Assembly: GCA_030248065.1 (NCBI GenBank) | Contig: JASAMV010003322.1 | Coordinates: 1-64,000 of the forward strand | Reading direction: 5' to 3' | DNA from: Rhynchonema sp. JSB1_4 | Taxonomy: Eukaryota; Nematoda; Chromadorea; Monhysterida; Xyalidae | DNA length: 64,000 nt | Part shown: in pieces, positions 1-13,286 of the stretch | Position numbering within the stretch: the stretch's first letter is position 1 | Layout of the letters: the number at the start of each line of letters is the position of its first letter | Notes under the pieces: generated by a model | The model's input: the letters and a program-made list of their open reading frames with translations, nothing else | Told to the model about the DNA's origin: nothing | Databases searched by the model: none | Program-made: the position numbers and the translations under genes

Positions 1-342
1 TTAGTCAAAACAAATGACCGGATGGGGAAAAAATTGACCGCTAACGAGCTACAGTATACTGGTAGAGCATACCTACGTACATAATGTTAATAAATACGCT
101 CGCTTGCTGAAATAGCGAATTCTGCGCTCTCTTCTTCGATGTTTCCGCTGCAGCAAATGCTTTTTTAACTTGTTTTTCAAATGTATGTAAATTCGCCAAA
201 TTTGATAGCCATTCGATCAAATAGACTTTTGACATTGAAAACAAATAGAACAGCTGAAATGCGCGTCGCACAGATTTCCGTATCAAATCACCACTTTCGC
301 GCGTTCGAATTTTCGTTCATTGCGTATTCTGCGTGTCGATGC
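1..342. other. upstream flank of gene A, nothing recognised
   Basis: AT-rich sequence with only short open frames on both strands and no recognisable domain, RNA gene or repeat. It probably holds the distal promoter of gene A. Confidence 0.4.
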
Positions 343-350
343 TATATAAA
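343..350 (+). promoter_or_regulatory. TATA box of gene A
   Basis: A TATATAAA core lies about 150 bases before the gene A start codon. A plausible initiator (ACTCAGACA) sits about 30 bases downstream near 374-382, which is normal TATA-to-start spacing. The rest of the interval to the ATG at 499 would be 5' UTR. A possible splice acceptor (TTTCCAG) occurs near 464. Confidence 0.55.
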
Positions 351-498
351 TGAGTTAGTCGTTAATTGATATTACTCAGACACGAAGACGACGACAGGCA
401 CTCGAAATAGAACAAAAGAAGTTTCTCGCGGATTCATTTTCGAATTATTTTTCCAATTTCCAGAGCACACTTTCGCAAAACTAAATCTGATCGAAAGT

Positions 499-2170
499 AT
501 GCGCGTCTTCTTTCTGATCGCTCTGTGCGTGCTGGCCGTGCGCGCTGAGGATGAAGAGGAACCGGTGGTGGAGGAGGATATCCCAGTTCCAGTTGAAGAA
601 GACGAAGAGCCGGACCAACCGGTACCGCCGGCACCCGTCGCTGCCAAGCCGAAAACAGACGCCGCTGCGTCGCCCTCGCCCGGCACGGCTGGCATGTGGC
701 CCATTCCCGGCTTTCCCTACAATACTGCCACCATCGCTTACCCGTGGCTGTACCCTGGGTGGGTCGGGGTCGAGCGGGTGCGGCGGTTGTTTGGGGAAAT
801 TGGTTTTTGTCCAGGGTTGTCCGATGATCTCACTGTAAGGCATAAGGTTTCGAGCAAGGTTCGTTTCCAAAACGTTAAGACAAAACATTCAATGTCTGGG
901 TTGCCTTGAGGGCTGCATTGAAGCAAAAAAATGCCAATGTTATTGGTCAGACGGTAAGGTGCTTTGAGGGCACGCCTTTGCGCAACACCAGTGACACGTT
1001 GCTGTTTCGGCCCGTAACGCCTGACAGCTTAGGTGATCCGGGCCAGTCGTCAGAGACGAAATCACCGGGTGAACAACCCAAAATGCCACATGCTCCAAGA
1101 GACTAAATAGTCCCATATTGCTTCAATGCAGCCCTCAAGGCAACCCAGACATTGAATGCAAAAGACGAAGCATGGTTCCCAGCTCACTTTTAGCATGATC
1201 ATCCCTACATGATCATCTGTAACGCAGATGGCCTCCGTTTAGAGCTATGATACACCCACGTGAGATTGTCAGAGGGGGATAGTGCCTTCTTAATGTATAC
1301 AGCAATGGAAGAAATGCCTACGTAGAGTATATATATGTATATACAAGTACGGCATCTCAACTTATACGTACATACCCCATTCATATTTTGCAGTGGCCAG
1401 ATCACCAAATGCGAGGACCAAGACAAACAGTGTCCGGGTTGGGCCGCAATCGGTGAATGTGCCAAGAACCCGCCGTACATGCTCAGCAGCTGCCCGGTAT
1501 CGTGCGCTCAATGCGGTCCCTACGCGAACAGCTTGTTTGGTACCGACCCCATCTACGGCACCGCTGATTTGACAGGTCTCGGCCTGTACAACAACCCGTA
1601 CCTGTACGGTTCAGCCGGCGGCCTGTATGGTGCATCAGACTATTATGGACTCGGCGGACTCTATGGCAGCAACCTGTTCGGCGCAAACCCGTTTTTCTTC
1701 AGGTTTGCAACAGTTTATATACATAATTATTTGAGCCTATCGTTGATTATGTGCGGATACATCTTCCTTCACCACCGCAACCGCGCAACTGCCGGCAGAT
1801 TTTGTCCAGCAGCACTTAGCAGCAGTATTACATATGTGTTACAGACCTGTAACCAATGGTTGTGGTGCTTGTGGCACGCATAACGCGTTGATCACTGGCG
1901 GGTTTCGGCTCCTGCCGTCTAACCCTTGGTTTGCGCCCTGAGCCAACGTCACAGACGAAGCGCACGGATCTGCAGACCAGAAAGCACCAAAACAGACCTA
2001 TAACAGTTTGTGTGTAAATCGGCATTATTGAACCGATCCTGATACGCTTGTCGGATTACCTTTAATCGATGATCGAATTACATAACACCTACATATGTAG
2101 TATCTGTGTAACACAGGTACATATGTAGGTAACATCTACATACGCTGCTTTCACAACTTGCAGGAAGTAA
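499..2170 (+). CDS. gene A: secreted ShKT-domain protein with acidic/Pro N-terminus and Gly/Tyr-rich tail (3 exons)
   Basis: The proposed exons are 499-758, 1394-1702 and 2164-2170, giving 191 aa with phase-2 junctions throughout. Residues 1-16 (MRVFFLIALCVLAVRA) form a signal peptide, followed by a strongly acidic, Pro-rich stretch to about residue 60. Residues 93-127 are an ShKT (SXC) module with all six cysteines (93, 100, 109, 120, 124, 127) and the family hallmarks WA, GEC, NP and YM. The remainder is rich in Gly, Leu and Tyr. The last exon adds only G-AAG-TAA, so the protein ends FFFRK. Extracellular location is expected. ShKT modules occur in many nematode secreted proteins, in proteases and in potassium-channel-blocking peptides; nothing here shows which role applies. 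Unlike genes B-I it carries lysines outside the tail. Intron 1 holds a MITE. The terminal exon is the least certain part. Confidence 0.72.
886..1158. mobile_element. MITE-like element with 41-bp inverted repeats in gene A intron 1
   Basis: Bases 886-926 and 1118-1158 are perfect inverted repeats of 41 bp, beginning CATTCAATGTCTGGGTTGCC. They flank an interior of about 190 bp with no coding capacity. The 5-mer CAAAA lies directly outside both ends (881-885 and 1159-1163), a possible target duplication. It is non-autonomous and its superfamily is not assignable. Confidence 0.75.
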
Positions 2171-3474
2171 GCAACCCGAAAGTGGAATGACGGCCGCCAT
2201 ATCGATCAAAAGAAGAAACGTGCATTTGCTCACTCACTGACCTGACCGTTTGATTAATTATATTGTGTTAAAATTGTTCCTCAAACTCAACAATGCACCT
2301 CAGCTCGAAATGTCTGTTAATATTGTTTTTATCACTTATCTCAAGATTTGGCCGAACGAAATACATAATATTGTCACGGATAAATAGCATAAACTTGGGA
2401 TTCGACTTTGTTGTGGCTCCAGAACTGCAGTTCAGCGATGTGCATTAGGCCACATGGTTGAAAAGCCGAATATGGATCGGTTTTCGTAATTTATGGATCT
2501 GAAAGGCTGTGTTGTTAAAATTCAAATTTTTCAAGTGTTGCAAACGGATTGACAGTTTGTTCGTTTTGAAGCAAACTGCAAACGACGCACAAAACAGGGG
2601 GACAAAAGGGCCAATTGAGCAAACAAACGGTCAAAGTGGCCCTTCTGGACACGCGACAGACAGGAATCCTGGTAAACTTATGGAAGGGTGTCGTCGATGA
2701 TGGAACTTCCTGTTCCTGAAGCCATCGCCTCAACAATCTTAAACTTTGGTTACAAACACGTGATAGCAAACGACATGCTTCCCCGTATACCTAGCTATTC
2801 AAATAAGAGGCAGCTCGAAAATGGTCCATGCTATATGTAAGTGATTGGTGGTACAATTTTGCGTTGTATGCAATGGAAATCGTCACAGCAGTTTTGGAGC
2901 GACAAACAGTGAATGTAACTGCGATGTTGGAAAATATGTTACACATAAAGCGAGATGATTCGATCGGGCAAAGCAAGCAATCAAGACGTTAATCTGGGTT
3001 TCCGAAGCTCATCCAAGCAGAACAAGGAACGATTTAAAATAAAAATTAAATTGTTTATTCGATGTTCTCTATGCCCTCGACTCGCTGATTTGCATGCGAA
3101 CTTGGTTTTGGATTAGGTATATACATATTTATTGAAACCATGTTCAGTGTTTCTGAACTTGAAAACAAAGAACGTTGTTAATTTGGTGCGAAAAAAAGCT
3201 GTTCTCGAAGTTTACTCCGATGACATTGTCTCTCGTTGAAACTCGCCTTTCGTTCGCATCTGACAGGTTGCACTTTTTCAAGTTCGCGCCATTTTCGCTG
3301 TTGCGCGCGCGCCGGCACTCTTTTTCAACATTACCTTCCTTAGTGTCGCGCATGAGTGCGATCGGAGTGCAAAAAGCCTCCTACCCGCGTGCGCACGATT
3401 GCATGTACATATATGAAATCCATGACAATGCATACCCGATGTGTACATTTGTTGGGACGTGCATGCATACATAG
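2171..3474. other. gene A 3' flank and A-B intergenic region
   Basis: No convincing coding region on either strand. It contains short open frames, scattered TACATA-type simple motifs and an AATAAA near 3038 that could end gene A transcripts, although that is a distant position. The segment 3349-3376 (GCGCATGAGTGCGAT followed by an A-run) is also found upstream of gene C near 9986, so it may belong to the shared promoter. Confidence 0.4.
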
Positions 3475-3568
3475 ACCGGTCGTTCGAGTAATGTGCTCTC
3501 TGAAACAAATAGACTATGGAATTAATGATCAAATTGGATCGAATGAAATAAAACTGGTTACAAAAGGC
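3475..3568 (+). promoter_or_regulatory. promoter block shared by genes B and C (gene B copy)
   Basis: Beginning ACCGGTC, this block of about 90 bases aligns with 10155-10238 upstream of gene C. Shared words include AATGTGCTCT, GAAACAAA, ATAGACTA and AAAACTGGT. Both copies lie immediately upstream of a TATA box in a region otherwise dissimilar between the two loci. This suggests a conserved enhancer or proximal promoter rather than general duplication carry-over. Confidence 0.6.
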
Positions 3569-3581
3569 CTTCTCCGAACTG

Positions 3582-3589
3582 TATATAAT
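3582..3589 (+). promoter_or_regulatory. TATA box of gene B
   Basis: TATATAAT follows GAACTG; gene F has the same GAACTGTATA context. The start of transcription is expected near 3612. A 5' UTR exon would run to about 3691, ending CTACC before GTAATA. A 5' UTR intron would then run from 3692 to 3903. Confidence 0.6.
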
Positions 3590-3935
3590 GGCGAGCACCT
3601 TTACTTCTGATCATTCACTTTCGTTTTCCCATCTTCTGCATTCAAACCGGATTCTTCAGTTCTCCTGCTTTTCGTGTTCAACCATTCTACCGTAATACGG
3701 AATACTGTAACCAAGCTTATTTAGCTCATTAGCTTTTCATAGCATCTGAAAATGATTTGCGAGCTTACATCAGATTGTTTAAGCACGTTCTTAGTTGAAG
3801 CCCTCTGCTGCGTCCATGCGTTGAATTGAAGAATTTCCTTTTTGACTTTGAATTGACTTCACGACTGTGCACTGACCATGACATTTCGTTTTCCCCTTTC
3901 CAGTGCCGACACCACTAACAGCCAGCTCTGGCAAC

Positions 3936-6205
3936 ATGAAGTTCCTCGTGCTTATTGCACTGGCCATCGGGGTTTTCGCCGAACCCGAGCCGGAGCCAAA
4001 TCCCGACCCACAATTTCCTGGAGCAGGCTTTGGCCTCGGAAATGCCGGATTGCTCGGCGCCGGCAACCTTGGTGGTCTCGGTGGTCCTGGTGGTTTTGGC
4101 GGTCTTGGCGGTCCTGCTGGGCTTGCCGCTGGTTTCGGTGGTCCCGCGTTGGGTTTGGCTGCTGATGCTGGACCAGCCATTGCCGGTGGCTTGCCGGGCG
4201 GCTTCGGCGGTGCATTTCCAGGTGGATTTGGTGGCGCCTTCCCCGGTGGCTTGCCACTGCCCGCTGCCAGGATTCCGGTACCGGCACCCGTACCTGAACC
4301 TGTCGGAGTGCCAACGCCCGTAGGCGTACCACAGCCCGTACCTCATCCAATCCCGACTCCGGTAGGGGTACCCCATCCATTCCCTGCGCCCGTCCCACGA
4401 CCGTTCCCCGTGGACGCACCGCATCCCGTCGCCGTGCCGCGCCCGTTCCCCGCCCCGTTCCCCGTTGCGCAGCCATTTGGCGTGCCGCAGCCCGTCGATC
4501 GACCGTTCCCGATCGACCGACCCGTTCCCGTTGATGCGCCACATCCAATCGCTGTTAGTTTCGCGCGTTTTGTTGTATTGTCCTGTAAAATAGTGTTCTT
4601 TTGTGTCGTACTAATGCATAGGTCCACAAGCATGCACATGGATTTTTAGGTTCCCCATGATGTCCCATTACCACAACCGGTCGCACGCCCGTTCGGAGTG
4701 CCCGTCCATCGACCAATCCCAATCGACGATCCTCGTGAAATACCATACCCCAGCCCGGTTGGTGCTGAAATGTTTTGATTTCCATCGTTTAGGGATTAAA
4801 TAGATTGACAACGTTCTCTGCGCAGTGCCGGGCAAGCAAGAACTGCTACTATTCAGTGACGGAAGTTCGCCTAAATTTCAGTTCCCCGTCGACCGTCCAT
4901 TCGCCGTCGACGTGCCCCGTCCAGTGCCCATTCCACGTCCCGTGATCCAGCCATTCAACGTCGACGTACCCCGTCCGGTGCCCGTCGATCGACCCGTGCC
5001 CGTTGATCGTCCGATCCCAGTTGACGCGCCCCACCCAGTGCCCGTCCCACGACCGGTGAGTTGATGCGATATGTCAAACTTACTTTGTGTCAGTTAGCTT
5101 CGTCGAACTTCACAAACAACTCAAACGAATGCGCATCATTGTAGGTGCCCCGTCCAGTGCCAGTGCCAGTCGATGTGCCCCGTCCGGTGCCCGTGCCCCG
5201 CCCGTTCCCACAAATCATCGACATCCCCGTCCGTGTGCCACGACCACGTCCTGTCTTTATTCCGATCGCCGTCCCAGTTGACCAGCCATTCCCCGTTGCC
5301 CGGCCCGTCCCAGTGCCACAGCCCGTCCCACGACCTTTTAACGTGCCGATTGACCGTCCCGTACCCGTCGATGCGCCACATCCAGTGCCCGTCGCCCGGC
5401 CATTCCCCGTTGATATCCCAGTTCCACGACCACTGCCACGTCCCGTCCCAGTCGACCGACCGTTCCCAGTTGATGCCCCGCACCCAGTGGCCGTGCCCCG
5501 ACCAGTTCCCCGTCCATTCCCCGTTGTCCGACCGTTCCCCGTCGACGCACCCCATCCCGTCGCCGTGCCACGTCCCGTGCCAGCGCCATTTGCAGTGCCA
5601 CATCCAGTGCCCGCACCCGTCCCAGTCCCGCAGCCGTTCGGCGTGCCACATCCCATCCCATCTCCAGTTCCAGTTCCAGCTCCCGTTCCCGCGCCAGTTC
5701 CAGTTCCAATTCCAACGGCGCCCATCGGCCTCGGCCTTCCAATCGGCCTGGCCGGTCCAGGAGCCATTGGCGGTCCCGCGCTCGGTGGTCCCGCCATCGC
5801 TGCTGCTCTCGATGGTCCCGCGGGTGCTTTCGGTGGAGCCTACCCTGCCCTTGGCGGGTACGGTTGGGGAGCCAGAGGGTTACTGACCTTCCCTTTCATT
5901 GCACTAACCAATAACAGCCAAACGTCGCGTGCTACGTCTGCTCATTGGTGTTAACTTTTTGCAGCCTCCTAGGCGGCGGGTACGGTGGCGCTTTCCCGTA
6001 CGGAGGCGGATATGGTGGTCCTTATGGTGGCTTCTTGGGTAACGGCGCTTTCGGTGGTTTCGGTGGTCCGTATGGCGGATTCGGACACGGCATTGCCGCC
6101 CCGTTGGCCAAGGCCAAGTGAGTTTGAACCATTTGTCCCGTTGTTCGTTGCTTTTGCTGCTTTGTGACAGAATCATGTTATTTTAATATTTTCAGGAAAG
6201 CATGA
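3936..6205 (+). CDS. gene B: secreted Cys-free Gly-rich / Pro-Val-repeat structural protein (6 coding exons)
   Basis: Coding exons 3936-4553, 4650-4757, 4882-5055, 5145-5878, 5965-6117 and 6196-6205 join in frame to 598 aa. A 5' UTR acceptor lies at 3903. Residues 1-15 ([15 protein letters not shown]) are a signal peptide, followed by [11 protein letters not shown] and a Gly-rich segment with [10 protein letters not shown] repeats. From about residue 110 to 500 the chain is a Pro-Val repeat built from units such as PVPVDRP, PRPVPV and VDAPHPV. It then returns to Gly-rich sequence ([10 protein letters not shown]) and ends LAKAKKA. There is no cysteine, and lysine occurs only in the signal peptide and the tail. 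The first four junctions fall in phase 0 and the last two in phase 2. Exon 3 uses a weak donor (GTTGGT) and its repeat is decayed. The composition suggests an extended polyproline-type extracellular matrix, cuticle, eggshell or mucin-like fibre; no named family was recognised. Gene C is the tandem paralogue. Confidence 0.85.
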
Positions 6206-6459
6206 GCAGTTAAACTGATGATGCTAAACGCTATCCGGCTCAACCTCAAGTACCAACCAAACAGTCCGCCAAACTTCAGTCCGCCAAATCAACTGCCATA
6301 TGACGCATACCCAATTTGATGCCACAGATTTTGATTTCTAACATATTCTTCAATCTTGATTTCCTACCGACAGCACCTCATCACAATTTGCGGTAACAGT
6401 GACACAGTAATTCTCCTTTTGTAATCTTATGGTACCATCTACATACAGTCATTTTACTG

Positions 6460-6555
6460 AAAATCGCTCAACTCTCCGTGTTTAGGACCTAGAATTTTAT
6501 AGTTGTAAGATTTATTTGTTGACTGGTTATCTCGCTCGGTACCGGAAGTGCATTA
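6460..6555 (+). promoter_or_regulatory. conserved 3' UTR block of gene B (paired with gene C)
   Basis: About 96 bases, from TGAAAATCGCTCA through GTAAGATTTATTTGTTG to GAAGTGCAT, align with 13014-13110 after gene C. The surrounding 3' sequence is much less alike, so this block looks constrained. An RNA stability or localisation element is possible; nothing identifies the factor. Confidence 0.6.
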
Positions 6556-6719
6556 TTAGTCATGTCATAACAGCATCAGTTTGGTTCGAACCCGATTTGC
6601 TGCAGCAGCATAAAACTGTACAATATTCAGGCGTTCAACGGTCATAGATTGTATTTAAAAATATGATCCTCTTTTGTCAAACGCCTGATCAATTTGCTCC
6701 TGAATGCTAATTTAATGTG

Positions 6720-6725
6720 AATAAA
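6720..6725 (+). terminator. polyadenylation signal candidate, gene B
   Basis: AATAAA about 515 bases after the stop codon of gene B and downstream of the conserved 3' block. Confidence 0.5.
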
Positions 6726-8563
6726 CTGCTATCGAGCAATTCTGTTGAACAACAAATATTGTCGACGTTGGAAACATGTCGTAACATGTAACTTGTAGCG
6801 TATCGATCGACGTGTGTGCATGGTGTTGAATGCGCAAGGGCATGCTGGGTGTTTAAGTGAAGCAGCTTTGCGGCTATGGGTTTCTAGTCATTAAGTTTTT
6901 CAGACTGTGGCGCGGAGCAAGTTATGCCTATATCAATGGCAAAGAGATTCAGAAGCTGCCATTTTAAGGCGCCAATAATGCGCGACTGCTTTGTGATCTC
7001 TGCGTGCTCATCAAAACGTAAGGCCCAAACAATCACCAGGTGCCATCTGCCGAACCCGCAAACGACGATGCATCCAACTACAGTGTACGTGGTGGTGTGC
7101 GTGTCCCGTGAGGTAACAACAGCTTTATGTTAAAGTATCAGCTGAAACTTTTGAGTGTTTGCAGGCTGCACACAAAGGATGCAGAAGGTCAGTGGTGAAT
7201 CCGCTGAGCCTGCAGGCGCATGCAGACGCAGGCATCAAATTGCAGCTGTACTGCATGTTGCGTTTACTACTGCCTTCATATTTTGAACCGGCCGAGGTAT
7301 CGAATAAAATCACCCCCTCCCCCCCCCCCCCCGCCGGCAAACTGGGCTGAATATGCACCTCCTAAAGTGAACCATCCACAACATCCCATGCCTATACATG
7401 TACGGAGGCTATCGACTATTACGCACTGAGCAATGGATTTTACGAGAGCAAACAGGAACACGATTTTGCCAGCGCAACACCATAGCTGTCCATTCGGCTG
7501 ATTTTTTTTGCATTTGACGGTTCGAAATGCTGATACATGTTGATTTTTTGGGTCGACTTTGCCCTCAAATAATTGTATGCTTTCAACCTTTTGCAGGAAT
7601 GAAACATTAAAAAGTGGCCAATATTTTTGAAAAGATGCATGCTCAACTGCTGATTGTTTCGATAAACTGTTTGCATGAAATTGTTAATTCAAACCTTTTT
7701 TGAAGTGCGTTGAGTTCCTGTTACACACACTGTCAATATTATTTGGTCGTGACGTGAGAAAAAATGTAGCAGATATATAAGCAATAAAACTATAAAGGAG
7801 CTCACCCGTGCTGCCGTTAGTTAGAAGAATTTTAATCTGCCATAACTAACTGCTTCAAACAGTTCATGATCACCAAGCAGGATACAGGCAGAAAGCACAC
7901 CACCGATAGCACATTATAGTGTCGTCACCATGGCTCATAAATATGAAGAGTTTTCCGATTTAAGTGCGAAAAAGTGACCAAAAAATCTGCGAGGTGTTTC
8001 TCCCGAAGATCTCTATCTTTGCAGTCAATCTCAGACAATGTTCGACAAAAACGATGTCAAGCAGGGCAGCACACGCAGGATATGTTCGAACATTCGTTCG
8101 CTTGTTTTCACAGCAGGTCCAGTTGCAGACGCGCGGAGTCCGAGACAATATATTTTGGTTTTTCACGCATCACCAATGAAACAAAAAGAGCGAGAAAACG
8201 CAATAAAAACGCGCAAATTTGATGGCAAAGAGCATAACGACAATCTTTCCAGTTTTGAAGACGAACGGACCAGAACAAAAAATCGGATCAAAAGTTTTTT
8301 ATTTTCATTTTCTTGTCGTTACGGTGATTTATATTCAGGCGAGCTGATTTGCGGAGGATAAGCCATTTGCCGCAGACTCGAAAATCAAAAAAAAAACAAA
8401 GAGCACATTAGTTTGCGTAAAAAGATCTGCGAGGGATATGACCTTGTCTCGAAACACGTTTCATGCAATATTTTGCCGGTATAATATCGTTTCTAATTCA
8501 GTCGAAGCGAACGACGAAATCCCTTAATTGTCGATACTGCATGCGTGTGCGCATTCGCGCTGA

Positions 8564-8663
8564 GAACGAATGGCCCGAGTTGTTATTTTCACAACGGGGG
8601 AACTTTCCAGAAAGAACGAATGGCCCGAGTTGTTATTTTCACAACGGGGGAACTTTCCAGAAA
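8564..8663. repeat. 50-bp tandem duplication
   Basis: Two identical copies of a 50-bp unit starting GAACGAATGGCCCGAG (8564-8613 and 8614-8663). There are only two copies, with no divergence seen, so the duplication is recent. Confidence 0.85.
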
Positions 8664-10154
8664 TTGAATGCTCCATCATCCTGTCCGTGCGCGCGTAATC
8701 CTCTATCTATATTCGCGATCTGCACAGTTTCTCGCGAACGATTTCGGTTTCACCTGTTGTTTTCACGATGTTTTCGTTGCGCAGCGATTTAATGATGAGC
8801 ACTTACCGATTTTCTGATTTTCGATGGCATGGCGGATATACATACACTGAAACTTTCCCCGATTAGATTCAATCATCTCCTCATCACACACACACACACA
8901 AAAAACAGTGCAGACACACAAATGCGCGCGTGCATTACCAGTGACGTGTTCGTCGGCCACAATGTAATGAACGCTGGCTGGGTTGTTTTTTTCTTATATG
9001 TTGTCCATTTTCACACTGATATCGGACAAAAAACGCATAATCAAACTGCCCGGATGCAACATGTTCCAAGAAATATGTTGCATGCTGAATAATTGTTTTA
9101 ACATTTCTAGCAGCAACAAACGTTCTGCTTTCGAAACGGTTTATTTACTTACTTTATTGTGTTCGCAGGCCGCAACTGGCTAATTAATGGCTTGCTTGGG
9201 TTTTGCCCCAGTTTGACCTTTTTCCGGCGTAGTTTTTTTGTTGAGAAGAAAATTAAGAGAAATTTGTCTCAGTTGATCATCGTCAGTTGTTCTTAATGGG
9301 AGCAACACGGAACATGCACCCACCCATATCGGTGCAAACACGACCACAACACGCAACATCGAAAGTTTCGTATGATTTCGGAGAAACAGAGAGAACATGC
9401 GACTTTTCCTATTATAATCAGGTGTACACGATAAAAAAAAGCATTTCGTGCGAATTAGTCACGGTGCGGCGGCGAAAGGCAGCCGAAAACCAGGAATCTC
9501 AGCGCATAAAAACACGCACAGCCAAAATTAGGAAATTAAGTCAGCCGAAGGCGTGCGCATCTGCGTGCATGCGTAAAAAACAGAGCGAACAGCGAACTGT
9601 GATCGAATTTAATTACTGGCGCGCGGTTTTGAGTGTGCTCCAACGTACAGTAGGTATGTAGGTACATACGTGAGCAGAAAGCGTCTCTGTCTCATTCACG
9701 TTAAACCGGTCCTGGCTACATATCAATATACGGTAGAATGCTACTCTGCGCTGCTGCTCTCGTTTTCGAGTGTCTCCAACCATGTATGCATGTACGCGCA
9801 CGTCGGCGTAACAAACATGAAGGATGCAGAAAAAGAATGCACGCAATAATGAAGACGGGACACTCGGATACATTGTACATATATGCATACGTGTTCATTC
9901 GCGGACAATGTAACACCACCGCCACTGCACACACACACACAACGATGGCGCGATTTTTCAACATCACCGCAGTCAAAGAGCAGTGCGCATGAGTGCGATG
10001 GCAGTGAAAAAACACCTTAACTATGTATGTATGTATGTCTATATACAGTATGTGCGCGCGTGTAAGAAATAGTCATAACAACAATGCATAGTATGTACGC
10101 ATGTTCATCGGACGTGATTCGCGCGCGAGCGTGCGCGTGCACAGGTATAGACGT

Positions 10155-10238
10155 ACCGGTCATTTTGACTAATGTGCTCTGAAACAAAATAGACTACGGA
10201 GCAAACGATGAAATTGAAATTAAAACTGGTCACACACG
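10155..10238 (+). promoter_or_regulatory. promoter block shared by genes B and C (gene C copy)
   Basis: Counterpart of 3475-3568. The words ACCGGTC, AATGTGCTCT, GAAACAAAA, TAGACTA and AAAACTGGT are in the same order and at the same distance from the TATA box. Confidence 0.6.
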
Positions 10239-10264
10239 GTCGTGTCCGTCCGTGCCCGCAGTAA

Positions 10265-10271
10265 TATATAA
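10265..10271 (+). promoter_or_regulatory. TATA box of gene C
   Basis: TATATAA, followed about 30 bases later by CTTCACTCATTCAC, where transcription could start. The 5' UTR exon would end CTACC at about 10411 before GTAGCA, and the UTR intron would run 10412-10626. This is the same layout as gene B. Confidence 0.6.
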
Positions 10272-10596
10272 GCGCACGCCGCGCGTCTTCACTCATTCAC
10301 TCTTCAAACCATTCACTTTCGTTTGACAAACACGCCACACGACCGAAAAACAGGTCGTTCGGTTTTCCTGTGCTCTCCCATTTCGTGCACTCACTGCGCC
10401 ACGGCGCTACCGTAGCACATGCTGCCGACGATCGATTTTGGTTTTGTTCTGTTGTCATCCACTGGACCAGTAACCCAGCAAGATTTGTCAACTATGTATT
10501 GCTTGCAGAACCTATGTGTACCACCAATTCCAAATTACTTCATTCCTGAGATTCGAACTTTTTTGTGCATGTACGTATACATTTGCGTTTCATTGA

Positions 10597-12774
<2,178 letters not shown>

Positions 12775-13013
12775 GCAGTTGAGCTGAAGATGGCGAAGAA
12801 TTTCAAACCGAACCTCAAGTCCCAAAACGAAAATCCAGTCCGTCAAATTCCACTGCCTTTAACCAAAACGAAATACTCATTTTGACACTACAGCCTTTTG
12901 GTTTCTGACCTTTTCCTTCCATCTTTCCTTCCGACAACTCACATATCACCGACTGTGATGTATGCATATCAACAGTTACACCATTCTCCCCCACAACCTC
13001 TCACAAAATCTTC

Positions 13014-13110
13014 TGAAAATCGCTCAGCTCTGTGTATTTAGGATCTTGTGTTTGATATTTGTAAGATTTATTTGTTGGCTGTCATCCCGGTTGGTACCCG
13101 AAGTGCATAT
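13014..13110 (+). promoter_or_regulatory. conserved 3' UTR block of gene C
   Basis: Matches 6460-6555 after gene B, including ATTTAGGA, TTGTAAGATTTATTTGTTG and GAAGTGCAT in the same order. Confidence 0.6.
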
Positions 13111-13280
13111 GGAATTTTATTGCAAAATAGCATCGGTCTGCTTGAACACCCTTTTGCTGCATCAGCTTAAGACTGTACAAACATCTAGTATTCAATAGTT
13201 ATTTAATTCGTTTATTGTTAATTTCCTCCCACTCGCTCTCATTTTGCTCATAGATATGTGTAATTTCTGTCGTGTACAGA

Positions 13281-13286
13281 AATAAA
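13281..13286 (+). terminator. polyadenylation signal candidate, gene C
   Basis: AATAAA about 507 bases after the gene C stop codon, a spacing close to that of the gene B signal from its own stop. Confidence 0.55.

Larger units (their letters stand above)
6206..10154. other. gene B 3' region and B-C intergenic region
   Basis: It contains the gene B 3' UTR (conserved block 6460-6555, AATAAA 6720-6725). After that no gene is supported. It also holds a C homopolymer run (about 7316-7332), a 50-bp tandem duplication (8564-8663), a short CA tract near 8886 and many TATG/TACA simple repeats towards gene C. The segment 9984-10012 resembles sequence upstream of gene B. Confidence 0.5.

Noticed and set aside
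5090..5797. Long minus-strand open frame (235 codons) across gene B, with similar ones across gene C and in other frames
   Set aside because: It is the shadow of the Pro-Val repeat: Gly-Thr-Gly type composition, no start context, no splice logic. The + strand model explains the region fully.
6575..6605. tRNA B-box-like GGTTCGAACCC
   Set aside because: No A box, no cloverleaf arms and no matching acceptor stem; it lies in the gene B 3' UTR.
8564..8663. NF-kB-like GGGAACTTTCC in each copy of the 50-bp duplication
   Set aside because: The match has one base too many for the consensus, and there is no nearby gene or promoter evidence.
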